From Baffinella frigidus (lineage: Eukaryota > Cryptophyceae > Cryptomonadales > Baffinellaceae), in contig MU646316.1 in the NCBI GenBank assembly GCA_026770585.1, positions 243,927 through 256,138 on the forward strand: a stretch of DNA of 12,212 nt. The letters are read 5' to 3'. Under the pieces are notes generated by a model that saw only the letters and a list, made by a program, of their open reading frames with translations, searched no databases and was not told where the DNA came from. Shown piece by piece: positions 12,192 through 12,212 of the stretch; the first letter of the stretch is position 1, and each line of letters starts with the position of its first letter. Made by a program: the position numbers and the translations under genes.

Positions 12192-12212
12192 CCCCCCCCC
12201 CCCCCCCCCCCC
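12192..12212. repeat. Poly(C) window end
   Basis: 21 C in a row to the last base. Probably an assembly stop in a homopolymer. Confidence 0.8.

Overview
The window is eukaryotic nuclear DNA. It has no long intact reading frame, no operon layout and no bacterial signals. It does have short coding blocks bounded by GT/AG splice sites, degenerate TTTAGGG-like heptamer tracts, many short inverted-repeat elements, and a poly(C) right end that looks like a contig edge. I cannot name the organism. An intron-rich protist with plant-type telomeric heptamers (for example an alveolate such as a chromerid) would fit, but this is a guess.

The main content is a split kelch-repeat gene on the minus strand. 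Four consecutive exons (9352-9529, 8461-8636, 7856-7958, 6007-6103) join in phase across three introns, and each join falls inside a canonical kelch blade: PRSGCFAVA+VGQLLFCIGGG, WVAG+G+FDGSEVL, and PRAGHSM+VALGGKLYALGG. Upstream on the same strand are a charged helical exon (10670-10844), a weaker exon (11046-11208) that joins it in phase, and an ATG at 11827 opening a signal-peptide-like N-terminus near a TATATATA palindrome. These may be the 5' end of the same gene, but at least one connecting exon is not identified. Another kelch coding block (2755-2895) lies far downstream and ends in degraded copies of itself. Inferred product: a secreted or membrane-anchored kelch beta-propeller protein, possibly decaying.

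The rest of the window is a repeat mosaic. Introns and flanks carry partial, decayed copies of neighbouring exon ends together with their splice sites: four copies of the 45-bp exon start at 2895-3282, five copies of a GGFGDEV-coding block at 2100-2850, and extra partial copies of the exons at 6007, 7856 and 9352. Between them lie at least five short non-coding elements (145-191 bp) that share one rule: tips 5'-T(A/C/G)AT(C/G), long terminal inverted repeats (TIRs), and exact 4-bp target duplications (CACC, ACTT, ACCG, ATTT, AATC). Two are relatives whose stem core changed in concert at three places. Other repeats are a 161-bp family in inverted copies, a ~125-bp intronic family in both orientations, perfect palindromes, 7-bp telomere-variant tracts, and tandem arrays with 18-, 20-, 24-, 35- and ~60-bp units.

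Layout: 1-950 repeats; 950-2900 degraded kelch repeats with one element; 2900-3430 exon-start array in telomere-like DNA; 3430-4440 one element and simple repeats; 4440-5900 repeated intron-donor segments with one element; 6007-9529 kelch exons with repeat-filled introns; 9530-10669 heptamers, tandem repeats, one element; 10670-11830 5' exons; 11870-12212 palindromic upstream DNA, a tRNA-like remnant and poly(C).
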